The notes below the pieces were generated by a model. That model saw only the letters and a program-made list of their open reading frames with translations. It had not been told where the DNA came from and did not search any database. Below are positions 44,158 through 53,330 of a stretch of 64,000 bases of DNA, piece after piece (position 1 is the stretch's first letter; each line of letters opens with the position of its first letter). The stretch is taken from assembly GCF_003385895.1 (NCBI RefSeq), contig NZ_QRDQ01000009.1:744001-808000 (forward strand), written 5' to 3'. Both the position numbers and the translations under genes were made by a program. The DNA is from Flavobacterium cutihirudinis (lineage in GTDB: Bacteria; Bacteroidota; Bacteroidia; Flavobacteriales; Flavobacteriaceae).

Positions 44158-45483
44158 TTAGAAATCTCTATCTACATCAAAAGCTTCTAAATATTCTGCT
44201 ACTCTTTTTACAAAACTTCCTCCTAAAGCTCCGTCTACAACTCTATGATCATAAGAGTGCGACAAGAACATTTTCTGACGAATTCCGATAAAATCACCTT
44301 CAGGAGTTTCGATAACCGCAGGAACTTTACGAATTGCTCCAAGAGCTAAAATTCCAACTTGCGGCTGATTGATAATTGGCGTTCCGAAAACACTTCCAAA
44401 AGTTCCAACATTCGTAACCGTATAAGTTCCGCCCTGCGTATCGTCTGGCTTTAGTTTTCCTGCTTTTGCACGGTTTCCTAAATCGTTAACCGCTTTTGCC
44501 ATTCCAACAAGATTCAACTGATCTGCATTTTTAATTACAGGAACAATTAAATTTCCGTTTGGTAAAGCCGCTGCCATTCCTAAATTGATATTTTTCTTTT
44601 TGATGATATATTCACCATCAACAGAGATATTCATTCCAGGGAAATCTTTCAGCGCTTTTGCAACCGCTTCCATCATAATTGGCGTAAAAGTCAATTTCTC
44701 GCCTTCTCTTTTTTCGAAAGCTGTTTTAACTTTATCTCTCCATTTCACAATGTTTGTTACATCAACTTCAATAAAAGATTGTACGTGTGCTGAAGTCTGA
44801 ACCGAAGCTACCATGTAACCTGAAATCAGCTTACGCATTCTGTCCATTTCAATAATTTCGTCACCGCCATTTACTGAAACCGGAACTGCCTGCTGACTTT
44901 TTTGAACTACTGGTTCTGCCACTTTAGGAGTTTCAACAGCTTTAGGAGCTTCAACTACTTTTGCTGTTACAGCACCAGATTTACGATCTTCAATATATTT
45001 TAAAATGTCTTCTTTGGTTACGCGACCATCTTTTCCTGAACCTGAAATACTTTCTAATTCAGCAACAGAAACACCTTCTTCTTTAGCAATATTTTTTACT
45101 AACGGAGAAAAGAATTTATCAGATCCTGAAAAATCCTGAGGTGCCGCTACAACTTCCTGAACAGCTTCAATTGTTTTTTCAATTTCAGCAGCCTCTACAG
45201 GAACCTCAACTTCTGCAGTTGTATTTGCAACTGGAGCATCACCTTCAGTTTCAATGATTGCAATCGTCTGCCCTACCTGAACTAAATCATCTTTGCCAAA
45301 TAATTGTTCAATCAAAATCCCTGAAACTTCGCTTGGTACTTCACTGTCAACTTTATCAGTTGCAATTTCAAGTACTGCTTCATCAGCCTCAATTTTGTCT
45401 CCAACTTCTTTCAACCAGTTTGTAATAGTTGCTTCAGCTACGCTTTCTCCCATTTTAGGAAGCTTTAATTCAAATCTTGCCAT
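44158..45483 (-). CDS. Dihydrolipoamide acyltransferase, E2 of a 2-oxo acid dehydrogenase complex
   Basis: 441 residues. The lipoyl domain (1-75) has Lys44 in IATDKVDSE. An Ala/Glu/Pro/Val-rich linker leads to the peripheral-subunit-binding domain (about 120-160, FFSPLVKNIAKEEGVSVAELESISGSGKDGRV). A second linker precedes the catalytic domain (about 205-441), with His413 and Asp417 in SHSYDHRVVDGALGG. The arrangement with one lipoyl domain fits branched-chain 2-oxoacid (BkdB) or 2-oxoglutarate (SucB) E2. No E1 or E3 gene is adjacent. Confidence 0.95.
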   Translation of the reverse strand: MARFELKLPKMGESVAEATITNWLKEVGDKIEADEAVLEIATDKVDSEVPSEVSGILIEQLFGKDDLVQVGQTIAIIETEGDAPVANTTAEVEVPVEAAEIEKTIEAVQEVVAAPQDFSGSDKFFSPLVKNIAKEEGVSVAELESISGSGKDGRVTKEDILKYIEDRKSGAVTAKVVEAPKAVETPKVAEPVVQKSQQAVPVSVNGGDEIIEMDRMRKLISGYMVASVQTSAHVQSFIEVDVTNIVKWRDKVKTAFEKREGEKLTFTPIMMEAVAKALKDFPGMNISVDGEYIIKKKNINLGMAAALPNGNLIVPVIKNADQLNLVGMAKAVNDLGNRAKAGKLKPDDTQGGTYTVTNVGTFGSVFGTPIINQPQVGILALGAIRKVPAVIETPEGDFIGIRQKMFLSHSYDHRVVDGALGGSFVKRVAEYLEAFDVDRDF

Positions 45484-45567
45484 ATTGTTAATCTAAAAGG
45501 TGATTTTGATTTTCAGATTGCGAAATTACTGAAAAATTTAAATATAAATTACACTAAATATAATTTT

Positions 45568-46731
45568 TTACTCGATTTTTACAATTTGACCTCTGTCATT
45601 TCGCGAATTGCTTCCAATTATAAAATTGGTGTTTTTGGGGAAAATCTTAAAAGTAATGTTCTTATCTTTAAGAGTTTCTATGATTTTGATACATTTTTTG
45701 AATGAAACATACTGATTATCCAAAATAATCTCTGTCTTTTTACCCTTTAAAATCAGGCACGAATTTACCATTTTTTCTTTTTTGAATTCTAAAAAGCGGA
45801 CTTTATTTTTTAGAATTAAAGGTAATTTTTCAGACAAAATCATATTTGAGGAATAAAAAATATAGCTTTCCGGCACTACTTTTATTTTCGTTTTTCCCTG
45901 AAACATTTTTACAAACGAGAAAAACCAAGTTCCCACTTGAATAAAAAAACTAAAGAAAAGCGATTTTTTAAAATGCTTTTGATAAAAGAAGTTCATTGCA
46001 TCCTGAAAACGCTTCATATACAATTCGTCTTTTACAGTACTTTCTCCTTTATAATGCAAAACGGTAGTTTCATGAAAATAATAGTTCGATTTATTGAGTT
46101 GTAAAACACGATAAGACAAATCGATATCATCGGCATACATAAAGCAGTTTTCATCAAAACCTTTTAAATCCAGATATAATGTACGTTCCATAAACATAAA
46201 AGCGCCCACTAAAATTTCTACTTTTCCGGTTTGATTCGGATCTAAATTTTGTGCATAGTATCGATTAAAAATTCGTGATTTTGGAAAAACTTTATACAAC
46301 CCAAAAATCTTTGTAAAGGCAACCCAAGGCGTCGGAATTCCGCGTTTACTTTCCGGAAGAAAATTTCCTGTTCCGTCAATTAATTTACAGCCGATAATTC
46401 CGAGATCTTTTTTTTCTTCGGCGAAAGCCAGAATTTTCACGAAAGTGTCTTCACCGACAACCGTATCAGGATTTAAAATGCAGATGTACTTTCCCTGTGC
46501 TTCTGACACTCCAATATTATTCCCTTTTGGAAAACCAAAATTTTCTTTATTTTGAATAAGTCTTACAGAAGGAAACTTCTCTTTCATCATCAAACAAGAA
46601 TCGTCTGATGAATTGTTATCAATAACAATAATTTCGGCATCAAGCGCGGCAATGGCTTCCTGAACACTTAAAACGCATTGTTCCAGAAAGTATCTTACAT
46701 TATAATTAAGAATGATTACCGATAATTGCAT
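45568..46731 (-). CDS. GT2-family glycosyltransferase
   Basis: 387 residues. GT-A fold N-terminal: LSVIILNYNVRYFLEQCVLSV, AEIIVIDNNSSDDSC and ICILNPDTVVGED. The NPD replaces the usual DxD and is typical of WbbL/rhamnosyltransferase-like GT2 enzymes. A hydrophobic stretch near 240-265 (SLFFSFFIQVGTWFFSFV) may be a membrane anchor, followed by a charged C-terminal domain of about 120 residues. Likely adds a sugar to a lipid-linked or surface polysaccharide. Donor and acceptor are unknown. Confidence 0.9.
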   Translation of the reverse strand: MQLSVIILNYNVRYFLEQCVLSVQEAIAALDAEIIVIDNNSSDDSCLMMKEKFPSVRLIQNKENFGFPKGNNIGVSEAQGKYICILNPDTVVGEDTFVKILAFAEEKKDLGIIGCKLIDGTGNFLPESKRGIPTPWVAFTKIFGLYKVFPKSRIFNRYYAQNLDPNQTGKVEILVGAFMFMERTLYLDLKGFDENCFMYADDIDLSYRVLQLNKSNYYFHETTVLHYKGESTVKDELYMKRFQDAMNFFYQKHFKKSLFFSFFIQVGTWFFSFVKMFQGKTKIKVVPESYIFYSSNMILSEKLPLILKNKVRFLEFKKEKMVNSCLILKGKKTEIILDNQYVSFKKCIKIIETLKDKNITFKIFPKNTNFIIGSNSRNDRGQIVKIE

Positions 46732-46762
46732 GAAAATTTTGGACTGATGATTTTTGGGGAAG

Positions 46763-47947
46763 TTAGAAATTTTCTGTTAATCCCAATCGTAATGACCAAT
46801 CGTTTTTACTTATTCCGTAATCCAGCGCCAAATTACTATTGTTCTTTTTGTTCCATTTAATTCGGATTCCTGTTCCAACGGCGGGATGCCATTTATCAAA
46901 TTGATATGTATCTAGCTTTGAAACCGATGAAATATTAGCAAAAAAAACGGCACCAAAAAAACCATTTCTGGTTATATCGGTTCGATATTCGGTTTCAAAA
47001 TAAACCAATGCATTGCTTCGATATCTGTTTTTTGTAAAACCTCGTCCTGTTTTTCCGTCGCGGTCCCAGCCAATACTTGGCAAATCCAGATAATGTGGCT
47101 TTCCGCCAAAAGTCGACCAGTAAAATGCCCTCGATGCCCAAACGCGATGTTTCGTTTTACTGAAAGAATGATATTTTCTTGCATCAAAATACAAGGATTG
47201 CCATTTGTCTCCGTTTACACCACTTGTGTTAATTCTTAAATCGGCTTCAATATACATTCCTTGTTCCGGATTAACGATGTTTTTTCTGGAATCATACAGA
47301 CCCTGAAAAGCAAAACCAAAAGAATTTTCATCTGAAAAATCGCCATCCATATATTTCACATAGTCGGTTTCTTCATCTATATACGATTCCTCAGAAATGT
47401 TAGTGTATTTATCATATAGAAAACCAATTCCCAGTCGATAATTGCCAACAACTTTTCGTGTAATAAATTGATAGAAACGCCATTGTTTATAATCTAAATT
47501 TGACATTTCTTTTTCTGTATTATGATCTCCTAATCCGTAAGTTAACTGCGGATAAATCAGATAGCGGTAATCACCAATGAAATTCCACTTATTGTCTTTC
47601 GTATAAATATAGGACTGAATGGGAAATACATATTGATTGCTAAAACTAAAATAAGGCGAAAAAGAAACCTGCGACATATTTGTTGTTTCATGATCTTCTC
47701 CAAGATAAAAAGTCGTCAAAAAAGAAATAACGAGTCCGTTTGAATTATTTGCCCCAACTGGAACTGGCAATAATGAAAATGCCAATTTTCTGTCTTTGCG
47801 CTCTCCTATTGTATCATTTTTTTTAAAGATTTTTTGAATGACGTCTAAAATATCCTGACTCTCCACAGCAGTGCTATCATTTTGTGAGTAACAAAATGGC
47901 GAAATAAAAATTATAAACAGGATAAATTTTATTTTTAAACTATTCAT
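46763..47947 (-). CDS. Outer-membrane beta-barrel protein, Omp85/BamA-like barrel without POTRA domains
   Basis: 394 residues with signal peptide (cut near CYSQ). After a linker of about 30 residues the chain is a series of alternating amphipathic strands ending in Phe (LGLTENF), the usual C-terminal beta signal. The sequence SWAR-type and the barrel blocks (GFAFQGLYDSRKNIVNPEQGMYIEADLRI) match the bacterial surface-antigen (D15) barrel. No POTRA repeats are present, so it is a barrel-only relative of BamA/TamA. Role is unknown. It lies 31 bp upstream of the GT2 gene on the same strand, so the two share a transcript. Confidence 0.85.
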   Translation of the reverse strand: MNSLKIKFILFIIFISPFCYSQNDSTAVESQDILDVIQKIFKKNDTIGERKDRKLAFSLLPVPVGANNSNGLVISFLTTFYLGEDHETTNMSQVSFSPYFSFSNQYVFPIQSYIYTKDNKWNFIGDYRYLIYPQLTYGLGDHNTEKEMSNLDYKQWRFYQFITRKVVGNYRLGIGFLYDKYTNISEESYIDEETDYVKYMDGDFSDENSFGFAFQGLYDSRKNIVNPEQGMYIEADLRINTSGVNGDKWQSLYFDARKYHSFSKTKHRVWASRAFYWSTFGGKPHYLDLPSIGWDRDGKTGRGFTKNRYRSNALVYFETEYRTDITRNGFFGAVFFANISSVSKLDTYQFDKWHPAVGTGIRIKWNKKNNSNLALDYGISKNDWSLRLGLTENF

Positions 47948-48051
47948 TAAAAAGACTTTAAGAATGTATTCTTACAAATTTAGAATTTTATCAAGACAAT
48001 AACCTCTTTTTAAAAAGAATTACAGAATGAAAATTAAATCCTGAGAAAAAG

Positions 48052-48059
48052 TATCTTTG
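48052..48059 (+). promoter_or_regulatory. -7 promoter box for the 48086 gene
   Basis: TATCTTTG matches TAnnTTTG, 26 bp before the ATG. Confidence 0.55.
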
Positions 48060-48085
48060 AAAGAAACCTATCAATATTAAAAAAC

Positions 48086-48487
48086 ATGAAAACAAGACTT
48101 TTTCTTTTACTTTTTGTTACTGTATCATTTTTGAATTTCGGCTACAGCCAAAAAAAATCAGCAGCTGCAAAAATTGATATTAATGGCGTTTGGGAAGATA
48201 TTAATTCTGGTGTTCAAAATGCTGTTGCCATAATTTCAGAACAAAACGGAAAAATTATTTTCTCGCATTATTTAGAATGGAAAGGTCAAAAATTTGTAGA
48301 AAGTGGGACAGGAAAACGAACTGGAAATACAATTACATATAACGTAAATGTAACTTTACCAATTGATGGCTGGGCAACCGCAGGAACGCATACTTTGGTT
48401 TTATCTGAAGACGGAAATACGCTTGAGGGAACTTTTAAAGACAATAAAGATCGAAGTGGTCCGATTTCGTTTAAGAGAATTCGATAA
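48086..48487 (+). CDS. Small secreted lipocalin-like protein, function unknown
   Basis: 133 residues with signal peptide (MKTRLFLLLFVTVSFLNFGYSQ). The mature part has IDINGVWEDINSGVQNAVAIISEQNGKIIFSHYLEW and ends TLEGTFKDNKDRSGPISFKRIR. It looks like a small antiparallel beta-barrel of the lipocalin-like or DUF2147-like sort. No active-site motif. It has its own -7 box and is followed by a repeat-filled spacer. Confidence 0.72.
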   Translation: MKTRLFLLLFVTVSFLNFGYSQKKSAAAKIDINGVWEDINSGVQNAVAIISEQNGKIIFSHYLEWKGQKFVESGTGKRTGNTITYNVNVTLPIDGWATAGTHTLVLSEDGNTLEGTFKDNKDRSGPISFKRIR

Positions 48488-48535
48488 TTTTTGTTTCAGG
48501 TTTCTGATTTCAGGTTGTCTCTAAACGAATTATTT

Positions 48536-48778
48536 TAACGCAAAGTGCACGAAGGTTTTTCGCAAAGTACGCTAAGATTTTTACGTTGTAGCTAAATAAT
48601 TAGCTGAAGTTCTCAAAGCTTTATTAAAAAAACTTTGAGAACTTTTAGTTTGTAAAACTCACTTAGAAAAAACCTTAGCGTACTTTGTGTTTATTTTTTT
48701 TAGCCACAGATTAAAAGATTAAACAGATTAAAACTTTGTGCACTTTGTGAAAAACCTTATTGCACTCTGCGTTAAAAA
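48536..48778. repeat. Nested inverted repeats, 308-bp intergenic space
   Basis: The space 48488-48795 contains no gene. Outer arms (about 48536-48569 and 48743-48778) share the core CGCAAAGTGCAC-like sequence with partial pairing. Middle arms are CGCAAAGTACGCTAAG (48561-48576) and CTTAGCGTACTTTGTG (48674-48689). An inner AGTTCTCAAAG / CTTTGAGAACT stem lies at about 48609-48643. Nested, mutually independent repeats suggest successive insertions. Confidence 0.78.
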
Positions 48779-48795
48779 AACCGATTTGATCAAAA

Positions 48796-49986
48796 CTATA
48801 AATGAAGTTGAATCTTAAACTTGTTGCAAATTTTCATAACCAATAACATAATGGTTGAGAAAACAAGTGACCAAATAATCCCGGGAACTCCTTCACGTAA
48901 ATACTCCGGAATGATATGAATATTAAAAGCCTGATTAAAATAATATATAACGCCTGGTAAAATATAAATCAATAACGGATTTGCTGCGGCCGGCATAAAG
49001 AAATCACTCCATTTTGTTTGCTTTTTAAGTTCCATTAACCAATACAGAAAATAAAACAATACTGTACAAATTCCTGCTGAAAGCATCGTCCAAGATGGCG
49101 TTCCTTTTATTTTTGAAATTCCGTAATAAGGGCGAAGAAAAAATCCTACGGCAAAAAACAGAACGATAAAGCCAAGTACTGCCCAATTGATTTTTACCTC
49201 TTTTTTACGATCAAAGAATAGAAGCGAAATTACAATTCCGGCACTCACTAATGCTGCATGCGTTAAATGACCTGCAATAAAACTAAACCCAGGCAATTGG
49301 TGCAAAACATGTCCTTCGGTTAGGTTTATTGAATTGGCGATAACACAAAAAACTAGAAAAGCGATCATTGCCCATAGTTTGCCGTTGACCAACCAATAAT
49401 ATACCACTGTAAAAAAATAAGCCCAACCAATTAATCCAAGAATTCCCCACCATTTTGGCGTCATTCCTCTTTCGCCAGTGTCTTGAATGTATAAAAAGTA
49501 AAGCGCAACCAAAACTAAAATTGCTCCGTATTGAAGTATGTATTTTAACCAGACTGAGAAATCTTTTGGGTATTTATTCCAAATTGGAATTGGCATTGAA
49601 TACGCTAGAAGTCCCCAAAAAGCAGGTGTAATCAGCATTTTTGATGCATCATATCCATATTCTGCGTTTACCATAAAAACTCCGATAATGACTAATGCCA
49701 ACGCTCTTTTTAGAGTATGCGTCCATATCGTTTTTGGGCTATCTCCTTTTAACAATCTTGCATTAAAAGCAAAAGGAACCGACATTCCGACAATAAACAA
49801 AAACGAAGGAAAGACCAAATCTACAAAGGTCATTGCATCTGCGTCTGCAGGCATATGTTTCATCCATTGCGGAACATTTTTAACACTTGCAAGTTCATTT
49901 ACAAATATCATTACAAAAATGGTAATTCCGCGCAAAGCATCAATAGAAATAATTCTTTGATTGTACAAATTCTCTTTTATTTTCAT
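48796..49986 (-). CDS. Second DUF5009/HGSNAT-like membrane protein
   Basis: 396 residues, about 10 TM segments. It has the family start RIISIDALRGITIFVMIFVNELASV, the motif MPADADAMTFVDLVFPSFLFIVGMSVPFAF and a C-terminal ILPGVIYYFNQAF. It is a paralogue of the 33388-34659 gene but shares only the core motifs. It is divergent from the CpsB-type gene. Its position 20 bp after the repeat cluster leaves it monocistronic. The probable activity, acetyl transfer to a sugar across the inner membrane, is inferred by family. Confidence 0.86.
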   Translation of the reverse strand: MKIKENLYNQRIISIDALRGITIFVMIFVNELASVKNVPQWMKHMPADADAMTFVDLVFPSFLFIVGMSVPFAFNARLLKGDSPKTIWTHTLKRALALVIIGVFMVNAEYGYDASKMLITPAFWGLLAYSMPIPIWNKYPKDFSVWLKYILQYGAILVLVALYFLYIQDTGERGMTPKWWGILGLIGWAYFFTVVYYWLVNGKLWAMIAFLVFCVIANSINLTEGHVLHQLPGFSFIAGHLTHAALVSAGIVISLLFFDRKKEVKINWAVLGFIVLFFAVGFFLRPYYGISKIKGTPSWTMLSAGICTVLFYFLYWLMELKKQTKWSDFFMPAAANPLLIYILPGVIYYFNQAFNIHIIPEYLREGVPGIIWSLVFSTIMLLVMKICNKFKIQLHL

Positions 49987-50100
49987 AAATAATTAAAGTA
50001 TTAATAATCACAAATATAAAATAATAGTCGAGATAGCCATTTATTTCTAAAACAAATTAAAAGTCATTCCGTTCTTATAACAGATTTACATTCTATTCTT

Positions 50101-50108
50101 TACTTTTG
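50101..50108 (+). promoter_or_regulatory. -7 promoter box directly before the CpsB-type gene
   Basis: TACTTTTG, an exact TAnnTTTG match, ends only 5 bp before the ATG at 50114. Transcription would start at or near the ATG, implying a leaderless mRNA. Confidence 0.6.
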
Positions 50109-50113
50109 CAGTT

Positions 50114-50851
50114 ATGTTTTCCTTTTTAAAATCAAAACCGTACTTAAAGGATCTTTTAGGCGGAAATTATGTTGATATTCATTCCCATTTATTGCCGGGA
50201 ATCGATGACGGAGCCAGAACTTTGTCTGACACACTGACGCTTGCAAAATCCTTTGAAGAAATAGGTATTTCTCAATTTATTACTACACCTCACATTAGCC
50301 ATTATTTCTGGAATAATTCACCTGAAATTATTTCTTCAAAATATGAGGAAACCAAACTTTTCCTGAAAAACGAAAAAATCGAAATTCCCTTTAAAGCTGC
50401 TGCCGAATATTTAATGGATGATCGGTTTGAAAACAATTTACAAAACGAAAAGCTCCTAACTTTAAAAGACAATTACATATTGGTCGAAATGTCTTACATA
50501 AACGCTCCGATACAGTTGTATAAAATTATTTTTGATATACAATTGGCAGGATATATACCGGTTTTGGCGCATCCGGAAAGATATTCGTTTTATCATAAAA
50601 ACTTCGATGAATATGATAAACTTAAAAAAGCAGGTTGCCGTTTTCAACTGAATTTACTTGCTTTAGTGGGCTATTACGGAAGCGAAATCAATAAAATTGC
50701 AAATCAATTGCTCAAAAAAGGAATGTATGATTTTACAGGAACTGATATTCATCATACTAAACATATAAAATCTTTTGACCAAAAAGTAAAATCAGATTCT
50801 ATCTCAGATTTAAAAGAAGTTATAGCTAACAATCAGTTTTTTAGGTTCTAA
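50114..50851 (+). CDS. CpsB/CapC-family PHP-type tyrosine-protein phosphatase
   Basis: 245 residues with PHP-domain metal motifs: DIHSHLLPGIDDGA, TPHIS, HPERY and GTDIHHTKH, in the usual order. The family dephosphorylates tyrosine kinases that control capsule or exopolysaccharide export. Length and motif order are normal. No cps cluster or tyrosine kinase lies in this window, so the partner is elsewhere. It has an almost leaderless promoter. Confidence 0.93.
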   Translation: MFSFLKSKPYLKDLLGGNYVDIHSHLLPGIDDGARTLSDTLTLAKSFEEIGISQFITTPHISHYFWNNSPEIISSKYEETKLFLKNEKIEIPFKAAAEYLMDDRFENNLQNEKLLTLKDNYILVEMSYINAPIQLYKIIFDIQLAGYIPVLAHPERYSFYHKNFDEYDKLKKAGCRFQLNLLALVGYYGSEINKIANQLLKKGMYDFTGTDIHHTKHIKSFDQKVKSDSISDLKEVIANNQFFRF

Positions 50852-50930
50852 TTTTTTCTAAAATAAAATTTAGACTCAAAAAAAGAACTCAAAATTGTAT
50901 CTTTCAATACAGAATTTAATTTTTATCAGA

Positions 50931-51899
50931 ATGCGATTTTTTGTTTTCTTTTTCTTCTTTGTTTTAACTTCTGCCTATTCTCAAATATCAGGCTGCACAG
51001 ATCCTGCAGCAATAAATTACGATGAACAAGCTACTTTAAATAATGGAAGTTGTCTTTATAAAGATTTAAAAATAAAACCTGAATATTCTATTAATATCAG
51101 TGATTCTATAAAGGAAACTTCCGGATTAGTATTTTTTAATGATTTATTCTGGACACATAATGATGATCATGACAAAACAATCTACGGATTAGATTCTTTA
51201 GGAAAAATTAAACGAAAAATCATTCTTAATCAAGCCATTAATCATGACTGGGAAGAAATTGCACAGGATAGTTCTTATTTATACATTGGCGATTTTGGAA
51301 ATAATTATAGCGGAAACCGAACTGATTTAAACATTTTAAAAATTGATAAAAAATCATTTTTAAACGAAAATCCAATTATTGAGAAGATTTCCTTTCGCTA
51401 CAGCGATCAAACCGACTTTACGCCACAAAAACCAAATAACACCAACTTTGACTGCGAGGCATTTATCACCTCAAAAGACAGTATTTATTTGTTTACAAAA
51501 CAATGGAAATCGTCTAAAACAAGTATTTATGTTTTGCCAAATCAAGCAGGAAGTCAAATTGCTCAATTTAAAAGCACTTTTGACACAAAAGGATTAGTAA
51601 CCGGCGCAACCTATCTGGAAGAAAAAAAGCTTGTTGTTCTTTGCGGATATTCAAAAATTGGAAAACCTTTTTTGTATCTGCTAAACAATTTTAAAGACCA
51701 CGATTTTTTATCGGGAAATAAAAGAAAAGTTGATCTTAAACTTCCTTTCCATCAAGTTGAAGGAATTGCTACAAAAGATGGAATTCATTATTTTATAAGC
51801 AATGAATCATTAGTTCGAAAGCCTATTTTAAATATTCCCCAGCAAATTCATTATTTGGATTTGAGTCCGATTTTAGACGCGAATCTTCTGAAGGATTAG
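50931..51899 (+). CDS. Exported protein, SdiA-regulated/beta-propeller-like, T-complex not assigned
   Basis: 322 residues from the ATG at 50931, chosen because the signal peptide MRFFVFFFFFVLTSAYSQ begins there; the upstream TTG adds only 12 untypical residues. A short Cys-containing segment GCTDPAAINYDEQATLNNGSC resembles thrombospondin type-3-like or calcium-binding repeats. The rest shows propeller-like blades (LYIGDFGNNYSGNRTDLNILKID, GIATKDGIHYFISNES). Its last 77 bp overlap the convergent DUF4386 gene on the other strand. Function unknown. Confidence 0.75.
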   Translation: MRFFVFFFFFVLTSAYSQISGCTDPAAINYDEQATLNNGSCLYKDLKIKPEYSINISDSIKETSGLVFFNDLFWTHNDDHDKTIYGLDSLGKIKRKIILNQAINHDWEEIAQDSSYLYIGDFGNNYSGNRTDLNILKIDKKSFLNENPIIEKISFRYSDQTDFTPQKPNNTNFDCEAFITSKDSIYLFTKQWKSSKTSIYVLPNQAGSQIAQFKSTFDTKGLVTGATYLEEKKLVVLCGYSKIGKPFLYLLNNFKDHDFLSGNKRKVDLKLPFHQVEGIATKDGIHYFISNESLVRKPILNIPQQIHYLDLSPILDANLLKD

Positions 51900-52587
51900 T
51901 ATATTCTTTTGCTCCCATTATCAGAAGCCACAAACACGATCCTATTTCGCCCAATGTGGCAGGAAGTCGTACTATGGAAGATATTCCTAACTGAGAATAA
52001 TTAGGATATAATGAATTCCCAAAGAAATTGATCAGATAACTGATACACCCCAACATAAGTAAAACTCCAAAAAACTTAGGAATAATTCCGGATTTATAAA
52101 CCAAATAGCCATATGGAAAAAGCCAAAGTCCCCAGAAAACCTGAACAATAAGATTTCCGTAATCGTACTGATTGAGATAAAACATTACTTGCTGAAGAAC
52201 TTCTTTCGTTGGCACGGAATCTTGTCCGTTAATTATAGAAATTACCGCAAATTTATTAAGCATATTAACAAAAGAAATCGGCACACTCACAACGGCCAAA
52301 ACGACCATATACAAAGCATAAGTTTTATGAGCAGGTTTTAATAATTTGTATAAAACCAAAGGCAGAAACAGAAAGAAAGTATAACAAACCAATCCACTCA
52401 CAATTCCAGTTCTAAAAAGGAATTCCGATTGTTTAATTGCATTAAAAGTTGCTGAAGGATTGTCCCAAACAATTAATTTTGAAGGAACATAGCCTAAACT
52501 AAAAATTCCGGTAAGTACAACGACCAAATATAGAAGTCCTGCAATTCTTCCGGTGTTTTTAAACGACATTGTAGATTTCTCGCTCAT
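51823..52587 (-). CDS. DUF4386-family membrane protein
   Basis: 254 residues with about six TM segments. It begins NTGRIAGLLYLVVVLTGIFSLGYVPSKL, the DUF4386 hallmark. The C-end (from about 230) is hydrophilic and Asp/Asn-rich. That tail overlaps the 3' end of the convergent gene by 77 bp. Function is not established for the family. It lies 17 bp after the DUF6326 gene, with which it is co-transcribed. Confidence 0.87.
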   Translation of the reverse strand: MSEKSTMSFKNTGRIAGLLYLVVVLTGIFSLGYVPSKLIVWDNPSATFNAIKQSEFLFRTGIVSGLVCYTFFLFLPLVLYKLLKPAHKTYALYMVVLAVVSVPISFVNMLNKFAVISIINGQDSVPTKEVLQQVMFYLNQYDYGNLIVQVFWGLWLFPYGYLVYKSGIIPKFFGVLLMLGCISYLINFFGNSLYPNYSQLGISSIVRLPATLGEIGSCLWLLIMGAKEYTNPSEDSRLKSDSNPNNEFAGEYLK

Positions 52588-52604
52588 ATTATATCATTTT
52601 AAAA

Positions 52605-53036
52605 TTAAACAACCTTTGGCCATTTAACGGCAATCCAAACAATCACAGCGGTAAGAATACTTTCTACTATTGCCAGAAAAACATAAAAACTCCACCACGG
52701 TGCAATCGACGTGAAAGCAATCAACAACATTATAGCGGTATAAATAATCCCGAATAAAATATTAAGAAGTCTGCTGACTTTTGGTTTTGCGGCAACCGAT
52801 ATAAATATCATTAAAGATGGAATTACCATTAAAACCGAGGCACTAAATAATTTAATTGGAGAGTCCAATAAGGTTTGACCGCTTATAAAATCGGCTACTT
52901 TGTTTGGGACATACAGAGAGAAATAATCGCCATATATGTAGCAAAACATGACCGAAGTCCACAATGCAGAAAGTTTGATTTTGGTATTTATTTTAAAATC
53001 TTCTAAACTGGCGGGTTTTACATTTTGCACACTCAT
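52605..53036 (-). CDS. DUF6326-family small membrane protein
   Basis: 143 residues with four TM helices: MSVQNVKPASLEDFKINTKIKLSALWTSVMFCYIYGDYFSLY is the family-like start, and IAVKWPK is near the end. No activity known. It is the first gene of a two-gene unit with DUF4386, a pairing I recognise from other Bacteroidota. Confidence 0.8.
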   Translation of the reverse strand: MSVQNVKPASLEDFKINTKIKLSALWTSVMFCYIYGDYFSLYVPNKVADFISGQTLLDSPIKLFSASVLMVIPSLMIFISVAAKPKVSRLLNILFGIIYTAIMLLIAFTSIAPWWSFYVFLAIVESILTAVIVWIAVKWPKVV

Positions 53037-53149
53037 ACTAAATGGTTTACTGGTTTTTAGTATGACGAAACAAGACTTAATTTGTTACAACTTTCAATAA
53101 AGCAATCCATAAAACAGCTTTTTCTGCCGGATTAACTATTATCCGTAAA

Positions 53150-53260
53150 GCCCCAGCGGGGCGAAATATTTATAGAATTAAAACAAGGCAAATAAAAAAG
53201 CTCCTGAGGAGCGACATATATTACGACTGTAGAAAATATATGTCGCTCCTCCGGAGCTTT
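53150..53260. repeat. Intergenic hairpin repeat between DUF6326 and the GH95-like gene
   Basis: A small GC-rich hairpin GCCCCAGCGGGGC (about 53150-53162) is followed by a long stem: arms AAAGCTCCTGAGGAGCGACATATA-like (53197-53221) and the inverse complement at about 53237-53260. It ends in GGAGCTTTATG. No gene lies in 53037-53330. Confidence 0.82.
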
Positions 53261-53330
53261 ATGTTTTAAACATTTATACTTAGCTATAAATATTCCGCTT
53301 CTCTGAAGCTTGCAAAAAATTATTCTATTA

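Noticed and set aside
49538..49960. 140-codon open frame antisense to the DUF5009 gene
   Set aside because: It is the mirror of a well-supported membrane protein gene on the other strand, and its residues show no family pattern.
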